Shown here: piece after piece, positions 24,999 to 37,511 of the stretch | Layout: each line of letters begins with the position of its first letter | Position numbering within the stretch: the first letter of the stretch is position 1 | Source: Trichoplax adhaerens | Lineage: Eukaryota > Placozoa > Uniplacotomia > Trichoplacea > Trichoplacidae | Reading direction: 5' to 3' | Length of the DNA: 64,000 nucleotides | Assembly: GCF_000150275.1 (NCBI RefSeq) | Contig: NW_002060944.1 | Span: 6,422,564-6,486,563, forward strand | The notes under the pieces: model-generated | The model's input: the letters and a program-made list of their open reading frames with translations, nothing else | Databases searched by the model: none | Told to the model about the DNA's origin: nothing | Translations under genes and position numbers: made by a program

Positions 24999-27180
24999 AT
25001 GGCAGTGCTACATCGATATAGAACGATTTATATTTTATTATCCTTTGTCATTGGCATATCGATTACTAATTGCACCCACAATTTACGTCAACATGATTCC
25101 CATCCCATGCAAAATTCACCGCTATATCCAGGTAACTCATTGCTCTAGGATGCACCTTGATGGTGATAATTTCTTCTCATTTGTAAATTGAAGTGATTAG
25201 AGACTGAAACTTAATACTTATGCCTATCTTGATTAAATCTTGTGTATGGAATAGTTTATCAGCATCTACTATACACTATATGTACATTGATAGGTTAGAC
25301 TGTATCAAAATTTCTTATACGTATCATCTAATCTATTGCGTGTATATGTATTAATTTATTTGATAGATAAAAGAGACGATGGTTGTCATAAAGATGAGAA
25401 TAAAAACTTAGCCTCTATCGATCGATCTGCAGCACTGGAAGGTTTTCATAGGTGCATTCATTTATAAAATAGCCTAGTCGTGTTAATTGTTATTCATTCA
25501 GAATAATGTTATGGAATGCTTTTGTGGTAATGTTATGTAATTTAGCTCGATACAGTATACCAAACGGTCATGAGTGCTTCAACTAACTGTAAATCAAAGT
25601 ATACAGTATCATGTACATTAATAATAAGACGATATTGCCATCAATCTGAAAACTCGAATACTATAGTTGGAAAGCAACGAATCCAACAAAAATGTCGACA
25701 CACTAATTTATAGAGTCAAGGATGAATAACAAATATTTAAAGTGTACTCTTAAAAGCTATCATAGCAATAACTTGCACTCTTAAACATATACCCTTACAA
25801 TTACTGATCACCATCTACTACGTCCATAATAATCATTATCATGTAGGGATTTAATAACCAAAATCAACTTTCGCTCCGAGGTTAAGTCAAATTTAACTTC
25901 ATTTTCCGATCAATGCTCATTATTACTGGTAGAAAGGTTACCAACGGGTATTTATGTCGATTTAGACCAGGTTTTAATAGTATAAAATATCACTCTCATA
26001 TAATTAATTGAAATTGAAAGAGAACCAACCTATTCTCTTCGCTATTTCTTAAAATTAGTTTATGCTCTTCATTTTATAGGTAGCAGAAATGGAAAGGCTA
26101 CTTAAAGATATCTCGGTATATATTCAAATAAATATACCTATTATACACACAATTTTAATCCAAAATCATATTTCAGTCCGTAATTTAAATCTTAAGTAAT
26201 TACTATTGCTACAGGTTATATCTTCTGACAGAATCGATGTCGAAAAACCTGCTCATTTATCAACGGAGCATTTACTCCTGGTATATGCAAGAATAAACCC
26301 AATTACTGACGTAAGGTAAGTCGCGTCTTTTATTGCTGTTATCATTTTCCTTCCGTTTCCGTTAAATTTTTATCGTCATTCATTACTTAATTTGCTTCAA
26401 ATAAAATGTAGTAGAAATACGCGTATTCGTGTCATAGATGTAACTGATTTAAGTGACATGATTACATCGTTGTCATTAATTAAACAATACGACGTATAAC
26501 CCCCTTGATGACAATAAATGATAAAAACGTTTTAACCGCAATTATAATTTTTAATCTTGTAATTTTGAACGGAAATACTTGCAATAGATCTACTAAGGTC
26601 TCACTTCCAATCCACCTACGTTATCACCTACCCCAGGACGACTGGTATGGCTACACAGAAGTTGTTATGCCTCGTCCAATGTTAATACTTATCCATTGTG
26701 ATAAAGGTTAGCAATTGCTTAAACTCCAATTTCCAGTAAATCGGCTGTTAACAACCAGACACTGCTAAATAACCTCTTGGTCAATTTATATATATTTAGA
26801 ACTACCGGAATTCCAGTGTCAACCTAAATATACAGCTCCATGCAGCAATTCGAATAAGAGTTCTTGCGTTTGGAATCTCCTTTATGTGTGTATATACCCC
26901 TTATAACAAATATCTGCAGGCACTTAATTATTTACACTATTGATTACTGAACCTTGTTTTTATGCACGAACTTCAGGATAATGAAAATGAAGATTCAGGC
27001 AATGAAATTATTCTTAAGGTACCTGTTGGAATTGTGAAGCATGGAGTTTTAGTCTCAATTGGAACGATTATTTCTGCAATTGCTGGAACAATTATTTTAA
27101 TTATAGCTATAAAAAATGCATTCAGCGGAAAGGCAACGTACAAAGACAGGAATTACGTTTTAAAATCAAAAGTGCAGTAG
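24999..27180 (+). CDS. PIGX: GPI mannosyltransferase I stabilising subunit PIG-X
   Basis: PIG-X is a type I ER membrane protein that stabilises PIG-M, the first mannosyltransferase of GPI-anchor synthesis. Eight plus exons with agreeing phases: 24999-25131, 25367-25451, 25847-25970, 26080-26115, 26215-26310, 26598-26706, 26800-26885, 26977-27180. The first encodes a signal peptide (TIYILLSFVIGISITNC). Matches to human PIGX: EGFHRDLITKINF (DGFHRDLTVKIRF), LPTGIYVD (IPAGLYVD), LSTEHLLLVYAR (LSKESEVLIYAR), SLPIHLRYHLP (FLPVHCRYHRP), the cysteine pair in CQPKYTAPC (CWAHSEVAAPC) and ILKVPVGIVKHGVLVS (ILQVPVGLTVHTSLVC) followed by a single membrane helix and a short basic cytosolic tail. An open segment at 26412-26500 does not fit the phases and is left out. 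Confidence 0.9.
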
Positions 27181-27739
27181 CTAAGTTATTTATATAACTC
27201 GCTTATATGCAATCAATTTGTTACGGAGGTCAATTAACAAATATGTATATTTTTATAAATAGTATACAAATTAGACTCGTCTTTAATTGTATGAGTTGAT
27301 CATGTTCATCACACGTATTTCAAGGCCCTATGGCGTAAACATTCAAAGAATCCAATTTATTTGTAATAGTAAAGATAAAATGTTTACAATTTCAGATCGA
27401 TATCATCTATAGAGATTATGATCATTTTCATAAATTGTATTATTATAATAAAAGATGTTAATGCAAACTATAACCGAAGATCATAACACTATCACATTTT
27501 AATTATCTTCGTAGTAATTTCAAAGCGAGTAAAAATCGTGGTAACCGTTTAATAATCAAAAAGATTTTACATGATTGATGTATGTATTTGTCTTAGTACG
27601 AGATATAAATACTTGAATTTACAGCAACTTAGCGCCATTCGTATAATTATGATATTGTGTTACTGCAAATTGTAGCTAAAAATTTCGAAAGTCATGCAAT
27701 TAACACTACTTTAGCCCTAAATACAAACGCTGGATCAGA
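27181..27739. other. Convergent intergenic spacer
   Basis: AT-rich, with nothing recognisable; expected to hold two 3' UTRs. Confidence 0.5.
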
Positions 27740-29591
27740 TTAAGTTTTCAACATTTTCGTTATTAATTGCTGACCATCTCCGTCAGCTTTTCGTTTGTTT
27801 ACGTTTTCAAGAGGAATATTAAATTTAGTAGAAATTTCAGCTGCCCAGAGAGCTAGTTCAACTTTATGAGCGTTCCAGTTGTCTGATTCTTCTATAAAAG
27901 GTAACAAAGTGTTGTTGAATTCAGTGTGCAGCTTAGAGTATACCTGTCTGTAAAGCTACATGGATAGATGTATCTTCCTGTCACAAGTATAGTGTATGAT
28001 TCCTAAGTTGACTAAAGTATCCACACTGGCGCAAACGTATGCAATCGTTTTTAAACGCATACACGGATCTAAAGGAAGCGATACCTAACATTTATATTGT
28101 ACCTATTTACGGAATGATATACTGCAGTAGTAATACCGCAATCACTAAGTAATAAAATCGATGAATATATAAAATTATCGGGATTCTCATTCCATAATAT
28201 ATATATATATATATAATATTTATCACTAACCCGCCTTATTTAATTTTTTGGCACGATCAACTATCTTTTGTGTATACTTGTTAAAATATGATATATCGTA
28301 TTTGATCATTCCAAGGCTAGCCACCCCAGCCATCGATTCATCAGCCATGAATGGAACGGATTCAGGACATGCAGCACATAAAATTGCTTACAAGTTTAAG
28401 TGGTAGTAACTTAATTAGACTATGGCATGAAATTATATTTAAAGTAGGTGATCAACTTCGTTGTATATAATGATTTAAATTCTAAATTTCACTAGTGTAA
28501 ATAGCTTGTATTACTGTTGTTGCTTACCGGATGCAGTCGCTGGGCCGACAGCTTTTAGTTCTGTAAGCTTATTGCAAGCAGCTAGTCTATCGGGTAATTT
28601 ACTAAACGCTTCCTTCGAAATATCAATAACTTGTTTATCTTCATTTTTCTTGATCATTTGACCTAATCCAGGTCTAAATTTACCTCGCTAAACATTACGA
28701 ATAATAGCGTCAACTTATAACTTCGTATGCTACTATTTTCCTTGTTCCTTATAAAAATGTATTCTAAGTGACGGTGATAAGCAAAGTTGAGTTGACTAAC
28801 CGAGAGTTTCCATTCCATTAATTTTACTAGCTCACTTTTTAGTATATGTTTCTCTTTCCTTTTATTGATAGCCTTAGGTAGTTGATTTTGATACCTGGTC
28901 ATAGTAAAAGTACGCACACATACATAAAATGTATTTTTATATCACGATAAAATATGATATGGAATATGAATGAATATACTGTGCAATTTGCAAATTTAAT
29001 AATCACAACTTGTGCTGTAAATATAGTTATTATTGCATTTTGCAACAAATAGCTGACGACTATTATAATTACATTTGACATGATACAGAATTCAGACTAC
29101 AAAGTGCACTTTAAGATCACGATCCAAGATCACATCACATGGAATTTGTTACTGCATAATCGATAAAGATAAATGCAACAATCGACAAGCCGTACACATT
29201 TCAACGTGTGAACTACTAATGTCTACGCGAACTGGTATTTACAGTTAATGGATGAAAATAAAGTACTACAGATACAAATGTTCAATAGCTTTATTTGCTG
29301 TATATATGAATTGTATATTAGTGCCTGTATAATGTGTTAAGATCGTTCGATTGCATTCAAAGGTACTCTTTCAGCTCAAATAAGCAGCCGAAAGTGTTTA
29401 GCGTTCATACAGCAGTTATCATATGCACACTAGCCATATAGTCCTCCTTACCAGTTATCTAAAGCTACGACATCAGCCCTTGGTTTTCGATTTCCAGTAG
29501 CAGTAAATCTTGCTTTTAGAACATCCTCGTACCTAGACAACGCTACTGTCCATTGAGTTAAATCGTCACTCTCGTAAAGTGCAGCAGCCAT
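27740..29591 (-). CDS. Conserved eukaryotic protein of unknown function with helix-hairpin-helix-like motif
   Basis: Minus exons 29591-29452, 28894-28801, 28687-28528, 28386-28231, a probable one starting at 28068, and a last exon from about 27943 to the stop at 27740. The start is MAAALYESDDLTQWTVALSR, then NRKPRADVVALDNWYQNQLP, LVKLMEWKLSRGKFRPGLGQ, KLTELKAVGPATASAILCAA, CPESVPFMADES and, near the end, PFIEESDNWNAHKVELALWA. I recall this order (a W-K-L-x-R-G-K-F-R-P block, an L-x-x-V-G-P-A-T-A-S hairpin, then a PFxxDE block) from uncharacterised proteins in fungi and animals. VGPATAS resembles the LPGVGxxTA hairpin of HhH-GPD glycosylases, but the catalytic Lys and the K/D pattern are not seen, so DNA binding is inference only. 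The junction around 28068-27943 is unresolved: an in-frame TAG separates the two open parts. The gene is divergent from NTHL1. Confidence 0.7.
28196..28219. repeat. AT dinucleotide microsatellite
   Basis: A run of about eleven AT units inside an intron, next to the donor of the fourth exon of the minus-strand gene. Confidence 0.85.
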
Positions 29592-30089
29592 AATGATATG
29601 GACTAACTACTGTAATGACTGTCAGCAACAGGTATAAACGTATAAACTATGTGCTAGAAAATAAAGAGCTAATGCTAGTAGTGCATCCAAAAAATCATCG
29701 AAATTACTAGCAGCAATCCAATCTAGACCTGATTCCAATCCAATCAAAGCTATCAAAAAGATTACGGTCCAGAATCCTGACGTCCGATGACTATGAGCAA
29801 ATTTCCCTTTACATCTCCCGCCAAAATATGCGCGTGCTCATTTCGTCTATCAGGTTGTCAATAAAGGAAGAAACAATTTTTCCTTCTTAATTCTATTATG
29901 AAAAGTCAGTAAAACTCTTTGACCGTAGAGTGAATATACGTCATTACAAGCTATACTGGGTTAGGTAAGTTAGCATTCTATGATTCAATCTCGTCCATTA
30001 AATTGCCAGTTCGTCCATCTCCTAAAGCCAGGGAAAATCCATACTGTGCAGTGTGCACTATGCTGAGATATTCCTTTGCCTGCACGATG

Positions 30090-30195
30090 CATACAGTGTA
30101 CAGTACAATACTGTACTGTACTGTACTGTACTGATAGACTAGACATTGACTCGATGTTACAGTACAGTACATACTGTTACTGTGCACTGTACACG
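30090..30195. repeat. Palindromic TACTGTA/TACAGTA cluster
   Basis: ATACAGTGTACAGTACAATA, then repeated CTGTA units, then ACAGTACAGTACATACTGTT and GTGCACTGTACAC. The sequence is largely self-complementary and lies in the divergent spacer upstream of NTHL1. Confidence 0.8.
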
Positions 30196-30355
30196 TGCAT
30201 GCTAATGTTTATTTACAGTTGGGCCCAAATGTAGAAAAGCAGAGCTGCAACTGTTACAAACTCAAGCAGTAAATAGATTACTGTCTAACCTTTAGTATCT
30301 TATAATTTAATTTCCACCGACTACAGTAGTGCCGATGCACGTGCAATGAAAGCTT

Positions 30356-32117
30356 ATGTTATTTGTGCCGACAAATTTCTTTTGCACATTGCCAAGGTTA
30401 AGTCGACTGATTTGGAATATGGCAGAAAGCGCATCTCTTCATGCTCGACCTGAGCTGCACAATGCAAGAGCAGGTCGAAGAAAACACCTCGATATTCAGT
30501 ATGAAAATGATCCCATCAAAAAAGTTAAAGGTCCAAGTCCTATTGCTAGAAAAAAACGTGTCGAGAAGGTACAAAAGCAACATGTTGATAAGGGTGAAAA
30601 GCCCTCTTGGGAGCCAAAAAACTGGCATTTACAACTGCAAAATATAAGAGAAATGCGAAAAGCTAAGGACGCTCCTGTAGATACGATGGGCTGCTCTGAA
30701 TTATCGGATAGATCCGAATCTGTAGAGGTACGAGTATATACTCGTCTACGCGTATGCAATCTTTAATTTTTTCATGCTGTACTTGAGGAGTTTCTGATAC
30801 TGAGCTAGCCTGAAATGATGAACTATGGATTACTGTACTGCAAAGAAACCTAGTAGTCTATGGTATTGCCTAAATGATACCAGATGCTTACTTTGGAGCA
30901 ATTCGCGTATAAAAATTTTACTTTTGCATAGCTAATTTTCAGTATACAACTACCTTACTTTTGATGGCATGGCAAATCACTCAATAGTAAATTTTAAATT
31001 CTGTATGTAATATTTACGACGCACTCTTGTCCTGCAATCATTAAACACTGAAAGCAGACTGCATGTCCGAATTGTGTATTGCAAACTTACGTATACGCGT
31101 ATGATCAACATCTCTCAATAATTTCTTGTATCGGATATTCTGGAATTCACTGTACTGTATAGGTGCAAAGATACCAGATCTTAATCTCCTTAATGCTATC
31201 CAGCCAAACTAAAGACCAAATCACTGCAGCAGCCATGCATAGGCTCAAAAATCATGGTTTAACCATGGATAATGTTATGGCTACCTCGGACAAACAATTG
31301 GGAGAATTAATTTTCCCAGTCGGATTTTGGCAAGTAATACTCACATGCAATAATTTTAGTATCAGTAATTGTTGAGGTAGTTAGCTTAAGGTACCGGACC
31401 TGATGCATTTAAACTTATCTAATTAATACTCGGCAACAGAAATTTTATCAGTCTTTAAGTGTTGTACCTTATTGCTTATCCATTCTTATGTATTGTATTA
31501 TTATTCATCAGAGAAAAGTACAATATATTAAAAGGACTACAGCAATGTTAATCGAAAAGTACAACAAGGATATCCCACCGACGCTGGATGAATTGAAGGC
31601 ACTGCCTGGGATCGGACCTAAAATGGCTCATTTAATAATGCTTTCAGCATGGAATTCGGTTGTCGGTATTGGTGTGGATACACATGTCCATCGTATCTCC
31701 AATCGCCTAAAGTGGGTAAAGAAACCGACTACTGACCCAGAGAAAACAAGAATAGCTTTAGAAGAATGGTTACCGAGGTATGATAGATTTGTAGCTGACG
31801 TCAGCATAACCTAAAGGAATTGGGATTGAATCAATTTTATTCGATTCGATCCAAGCTTACTAAGTACATTGTAATATACTGTAGTAAAGATAAATGTACT
31901 TTATCAGTATGCTGTACAATACTGAATCGGCTTTAAATAAAACTACTTGATAACTCAATGGGATTACCAGTATGATCTTCCTGTTTTTAGAAATGAGTGG
32001 AGAGAAATAAATTGCTTAATGGTTGGGTTTGGTCAAACTATATGTCTGCCTATTAATCCATTATGCGATAATTGCCTTAACAAGCCTATCTGCCCGTACG
32101 GCAAAAGAGGAAGATAG
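30356..32117 (+). CDS. NTHL1: Endonuclease III homologue NTHL1 (bifunctional DNA glycosylase/AP lyase)
   Basis: NTHL1 removes oxidised pyrimidines and nicks the abasic site in nuclear and mitochondrial base excision repair. Four plus exons, 30356-30727, 31163-31333, 31512-31777 and 31991-32117, give 311 residues, about the human length. The HhH-GPD core is complete: [13 protein letters not shown], the hairpin [11 protein letters not shown] with catalytic Lys218, and [11 protein letters not shown] with Asp237. The last exon carries the 4Fe-4S loop with spacing C-x6-C-x2-C-x5-C ([17 protein letters not shown]). Two start codons are possible: 30356 gives an N-terminus rich in hydrophobic residues and arginine ([20 protein letters not shown]) that could be a mitochondrial signal, while 30419 would give a nuclear form starting MAESASLH. 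The following basic region (RKKRVEK) suits nuclear import. Confidence 0.97.
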
Positions 32118-33237
32118 AGCAAGATTTGCTACATGCACATATCTTTTAAAATCGTCGATACTTAAAGTCTCTTTATTTGTAATTGATAAAGTCAATGGCC
32201 TTTAACCTAATTGTTGAGATCAATGGTTAAGTTATCCAGGTGTTACTTCAGCAGTAAATTGGTTAATCAATATAATGAATAACATTTACTGTAACAATGA
32301 AAAATGTATGACGCTGCCATAGATCGATTCTGAAAAATGATTATTATCTCTTGATTAATCAACCAAAAATATCGTTGTGTCTTACTTTATTGATAGAGTC
32401 ACCTGTTTTATATCATTTTCGCTATAGACTTCATTATTATAGCCTCTGATGCGTATTTATGCTGTACAATGCTTGCTTTACGATATCCGTTTTATCTATG
32501 GTACATGCATCTTCAAGACTGCTACGTAATTGTGTATTTGTATGAATACTGTACTTTGGCATTCGATCACACTATATCAATGCTGTACGGTGGATTGTAG
32601 ACTAGTAGATTCTTTGTTCACAAATTGCCCAGCTCTATTAATTATTGCAAAGACGATAACTACGGTAAGTTGAACCAATCTAATTAAAGAAAAATACAAT
32701 ATACGGTATGTTTTCCACCTATTCTATATTCGATTCGAAATTTCGAAGATTCAATTCATTTTTCATTAATGTCGCATGTTGCTTGTTAATTCCTAAAAAG
32801 TTTTCTTTTACTGTATTTGATGGCTAGTCATACAGTACTGTATACGAGTGATGTAGGCTATCTAGCTGGGATATAGTATGCGTATATCGACAAAAAAATG
32901 TGTGCGGACCAACATTTTGTAGGGGTCTGGTGCAAATTTTCATAAATTACTATGTTCTGAGGTGTCTAGTACAAACGTTATTTATTACAACACAATGTCA
33001 TTTGATAATATTATTTTCAGTATAGCGCAAGGTAAATCAGTCATATGAGACTATTGTTATAGTTTATTGTTCATACTCTCACCCAATTTTCCATACAGAA
33101 TTGCAGATATGTAAATCTTTACAACCACTCAATCATTTAATTTCTGTGTAACACTGTAGTGCGTAAACATACACTTAGAAAAATTACCATTACTTTTTCT
33201 GCATTATGATCGACTCAAATAATTTTACTTCACAGGG
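32118..33237. other. Convergent intergenic spacer
   Basis: No gene is supported; scattered single TACTGTA-type motifs near 32545 and 32834. Confidence 0.5.
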
Positions 33238-35290
33238 CTACTTTTTGCTTGTAGTCCTACCAGAATCTTTCGTAGTAGTTGACTTCTTTTCTTCAGCTGC
33301 CTTTTTCGATGCTTCACGCTCCTTAGCCTTTGCCTCTCTTTCCTTCCTAATTATAGCTAAGCGGGCTAAATCAGCACGAGCTTCTTCTGTTTTGCCTTCG
33401 GCTCGTAATTTTTCATATTTTATGCGATCTTGTTGGCGTTTAATCTCTTCTCTAAAAACGAATTTTACATGTATAGCGCCTAGTTAGTATTTTGTAAGAC
33501 TGAGAAAATGAATTTAAACCATATTCACTCTTTGCAATGGTCAAATTCATGTAAAATTACGCCAATGTAAATACAGGATAGCATGTTACCTTTCTCGTCT
33601 CGATAATTCGACCTTGGGGGCAGCATCTGTATCTAACTGACTAACTTTTTTCACTTTAGCTTGTGCTCTATTCGGATTTTCTATATCAATTAAGCCTTCT
33701 ACACCTTTAGCCTTTGAGGAACCCTAGGTATGAGAAGACAGTTACTGTGTTAGAGTGTGTGACATCACAACATAACAACATAATTTAGGTGATAGAACAA
33801 TTGTAATATTTATGTATAAACAGTCAAATTCCTTCTTTTTCATTAAATCTACTCGTGTACAAAGCCGAAGCAAATTTGTTAATGATTTAATAAATTTTTT
33901 CAATGAATTAGTTAATCATTCAAACTATAAATATCACTATTTTTATATGCTAGTGTGTGTCAGAATTTTGTATTCTGAATAAGAATAGGAAATTGCACCT
34001 TGAGCGCCAATTTTGAACTTACATTGTTCTGATAACATACAATGCAATGAACTCTGCAAACACTTACTTCTTCGCCGCTAGAATTACCACTTTCTTCATC
34101 TTCTTCTTCTTCATCACTTCCTGGTGGTAAATCACGATTCTGTATACCAATGGAAATATGAAAGAACCTAGTTTTAAAATTTTAACTAGGAAGTAACACA
34201 CACCAGCTAATAATAACCATATACATAGGCTGAAGGATGTCTTTTTAAAAGTAAAAATTAGAAAAATACTAAAGCTCATATATTGTTACATAATTAAAAT
34301 TATCTTTAGCAATACAACATTTTAGTATATTGTTACTGTGTAACTTGTATACTAATTTTGCAATATACGTACGAGTAGTACATACATATCATGAATACAT
34401 AAAAATCATCCATTTTTACATTTGTAAAAGTCCTCTACTGTTTCGTTCACATTATCCTATCTGATTAGGATTACAATAGCAGTACTCAGACCGTAAATAT
34501 TAGATTGCTTATAAAGCAGAGATGATACGATGGGATGATTCGACAGAAATGGGTGTTACAGTGGTAGCTACAACCCAGACTGAGTTTACAGATGATTATT
34601 AGTTACACATCACCATTACAGCTCAAGGGACACGCTACATTAAGTAAAATTATAAATTAATCAATTCTTTCAACAATTTCATGCAATTATAGTCGATCTC
34701 AGTGAATTCTGTCTTAGATAGTAATTTAAGAATTTATCAACCAATATCAACAAGAAACTAATAGCAAATGTATAACATTTATTACGTAATCTTCCTACTC
34801 TACAGTAGAATAAGATCGCACTATTTCTAACAATGTTATTGCTTATCATTAGAGGGGTGTGCTAGCAGTAGTTTAGCTGTGATTCTAGATAGAAAAGTGG
34901 TACAAATTGCAATCTAATTGTATACAATAAATAGTAATATCTGAATGGCATCGAATATTACTTTTTTATTTTATAGTGGGAAATTCTACTGTATAAAGGA
35001 GTATAGTTTAACCTAATTTAATTAAAAAAGTAGTAAGTTAATATAAAACATTTTGCGTATAGTATAAGGTTGTTGTCATTTTTTTGTAGTGAACTTGATG
35101 AGCATTACATACTTGACAGCTGGATGTATGGGTTTGCTAGTATAAATATTTATAATTGTCCATTTTGGCTTACTATAATTACTGGAAGATTCGAACAAAA
35201 ATGAGATCAAGTTACTTACTTGTTGCGGTTTCAGCTCTTCTGGTTCGGTAGCATAAACCCTTCGTTTACCTTTATGTGATTTTCCTTTCG
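33238..35290 (-). CDS. PDAP1: 28 kDa heat- and acid-stable phosphoprotein (PDAP1), first exon not located
   Basis: PDAP1 is a small, highly charged phosphoprotein first found through PDGF binding and now mostly linked to translation control. Minus exons 35290-35220, 34139-34068, 33723-33590 and 33451-33238 agree in phase. Motifs: basic start [19 protein letters not shown] (human KGGHKGRARQYTSPEE), the acidic [33 protein letters not shown], identical to human over [13 protein letters not shown], and [19 protein letters not shown], here [19 protein letters not shown]. The product ends in a lysine-rich tail with TTSKK. The first coding exon, probably just the initiator ATG plus one base, lies upstream of 35290 and could not be placed. 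Confidence 0.92.
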
Positions 35291-36375
35291 CTAGTAGATA
35301 GAGCAGTATAAAAAGAAGAGACAACGATCATAATATTAGTAAGTAAAAAGCACATTATTTGCATAAACATTAAAATTTGCTTGAAATATGATAGCTAATG
35401 TAGTGGATACTAATATTAGTGATAACTGTTCTTATTTATCACACATCGTATCACACATACTGCTAATCCATTTACGCAACATGCAAAATATCAGGAAAAC
35501 AGTTAATTATGCAAAGTGTCAAGGAGATTCTTCTTCAGGTGAATGAATTTAAAACCCTAATAGGTTAAGTGAAATGCTCAGGAATATAGAATGTAATTTT
35601 TCTTGATCAAGATACATTCATACTTTGTATGACTGTTGTTTTTAACGCTATCATCATTTTCAATACAAGCTATATCAAGGAAATCCTTTTTACTTTAAAG
35701 AGTATACTTATTAAGATCTATATACTTCTGGTGGAGACTTTACTTAGTTACGCTACAATTTGATTAGAGTCATTATTAATTTAGTTGATTAATAGTGTAC
35801 AGATTACGCGTATCAGCAGAGATAGTAAAAACATTATGGCTGATCGCTATTATAAGACTACTTAGGACATGTAGCAGTTCATGTTGTTAAAGTAGTAAAG
35901 ATTGATTATCAACTTATTAAGACTGCAATTCTCGACTATACTGTACTACAGTACAAGATTGTATAGGAATACTTGGGGAGGAATCTCCAAAATCGACCTA
36001 CTATAAAATCTGTTGAATGTCTAAGAATCTAAGCAAGCGTTGTGCCATTTCAAGACAAAGCCATTCGCAGCATGGATAGGATGATTATATTATTTTAGCT
36101 CATACTTTTGGACTTGTTTTGAACCACAGCATCCTATCATCCAATTTGCTTAGCAATGCTGACGTTTAAGTCAACTGTGGAAAGCAAATGTGTCTATTAC
36201 AGTGGGCATTTTGTTGCTTTCAAAATTTAGAATGCAATTCACATCCACCATTGAAATACCGGTGCTAAGAGCAGACAGGATACTACTACTCTACTCTACT
36301 CAATACGATCCATTGATCACTGCAAAACCGCGATAAAAATACCAATAATAACCTACAATAGACGCCGTAACTTAC

Positions 36376-36559
36376 ATTTTGGCATGTTGGCAATACAGGT
36401 CGGACAAAATCAAGAGTCTTTCTAAGATAAGTTACGTTGTCGTCGTCGATTAAGAGTAATTGGGATTGAATTTTTAAATTACTACTTAAGGTTGTCTCTG
36501 CGTCAACGGAGACTTGACTACCTAGCCAGGATTGGAAATCACCTTCAAGCCTTCTCTGT
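36376..36559 (-). CDS. Possible isolated coding exon, product unknown
   Basis: An open frame bounded by an AG (ACATCAG) on its 5' side and a strong donor (CAAAAT|GTAAGT) on its 3' side. It would encode RRLEGDFQSWLGSQVSVDAE and a continuation ending TLDFVRPVLPTCQN. Composition looks coding, but I found no partner exon on either side and the sequence is not familiar. Its outgoing phase (0) does not match the incoming phase of the first PDAP1 exon found. Confidence 0.3.
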
Positions 36560-36659
36560 CTGCCTGATGTACGCAACCGTATTTATATACTCTTTACTAT
36601 TGCACGTTGACAGAGTCGTGATATTGTATTGCTATTAACACTATTTTGACTGCACCATC

Positions 36660-36845
36660 CATACGTAGAGTACAGTACTGTGCACTGTCGACTAGCAAAT
36701 GACTGTAGACTGTAGACTGTAGAGTACTGTACTGTACGGTACTGTACTCATACAGTAGATCATAACGGTTTCCGACCGAACCGAATCTTCTCAGGTCTAC
36801 AGTGTACAGTGTACAGTGTACAGTACTGTACTGTACTGTACTGTA
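36660..36845. repeat. Palindromic TACTGTA/TACAGTG cluster
   Basis: Contains CTGTAGACTGTAGACTGTAG, GTACTGTACTGTACGGTACT and, at the end, four GTACT units after three ACAGTGT units. The two halves are partly complementary to each other. Confidence 0.8.
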
Positions 36846-36849
36846 CAAG

Positions 36850-37020
36850 TCAAGTCCATTACCGGGGTTGGTTGAGTCTCACCGAATTCGATTAGTCTTG
36901 CTAACCCCGGGGTTGAGTGGCGTGGGTTAACCGGGTGGGTACTGTTTCCACACCCGCTAGTGGCCTGTGGCATATCAAACACGGTAACACATAACACATG
37001 GGACGATCGCCCATGGTAAT
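36850..37020. repeat. GC-richer block with palindromes
   Basis: Includes the perfect 12-base palindrome AACCCCGGGGTT at 36903-36914, an upstream TACCGGGGTT echo, and CATGGG/CCCATG arms around ACGATCG near 36997-37015. Composition contrasts with the AT-rich surroundings. No terminal repeats or coding potential were seen. Confidence 0.5.
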
Positions 37021-37511
37021 GTGCGTTGGATACGTTACCGTAGAAAACAACGCTTAAAGCATGGACGTCAGGACGTCAGGATGGTTTAAGTGTAAAGTGA
37101 GGAAATGCATCAGCGGTAATTCATATTTGGAGTGAAGTCGCTGTCAGACAACAGGGAAAAAGCTAAAAAGACTTTGCAAATTGTCAAGACCTAGGCTAGA
37201 CCGGATCACCATTTCCGATCATGTAAGTAAATGATAGTTATAATGACTTCATAATGTACCGTCATAGGGGTGGAGGATGGCTATGTTGTAATACTGCTTC
37301 ATCATTCAGTGCATTGGAAGTAATATTGATGTAGTACGGCCAAAACATAAACTGTAGTGTAGAAAGTAGTCCGCTAGTAATGGAAATGAATGCCAAAGTA
37401 GAGCCAAATGGCCTAGAGGTGGTACTGCAATAGCCGAGGCTTGTCAATATCTGCTTACAGGGCCAATCAATTATCTTATTTTCATATTCAACACTTAGAA
37501 AAACTTGAAAA

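Larger units (their letters stand above)
35291..37511. other. Intergenic stretch with palindromic repeats and one unexplained exon-like frame
   Basis: Divergent spacer between PDAP1 and CPSF4. It holds the exon-like frame at 36376-36559, the TACTGTA cluster at 36660-36845 and a GC-richer palindromic block at 36850-37020. The rest shows nothing recognisable. Confidence 0.5.

Noticed and set aside
26412-26500. Extra PIGX exon (NTRIRVIDVTDLSDM...)
   Set aside because: Its frame does not fit the phases of the flanking exons, and human PIGX has no matching segment.
36286-37000. Chain of minus-strand frames as one gene upstream of PDAP1
   Set aside because: Only 36376-36559 has both splice ends; the others lie in palindromic repeats, and the phases do not match PDAP1.
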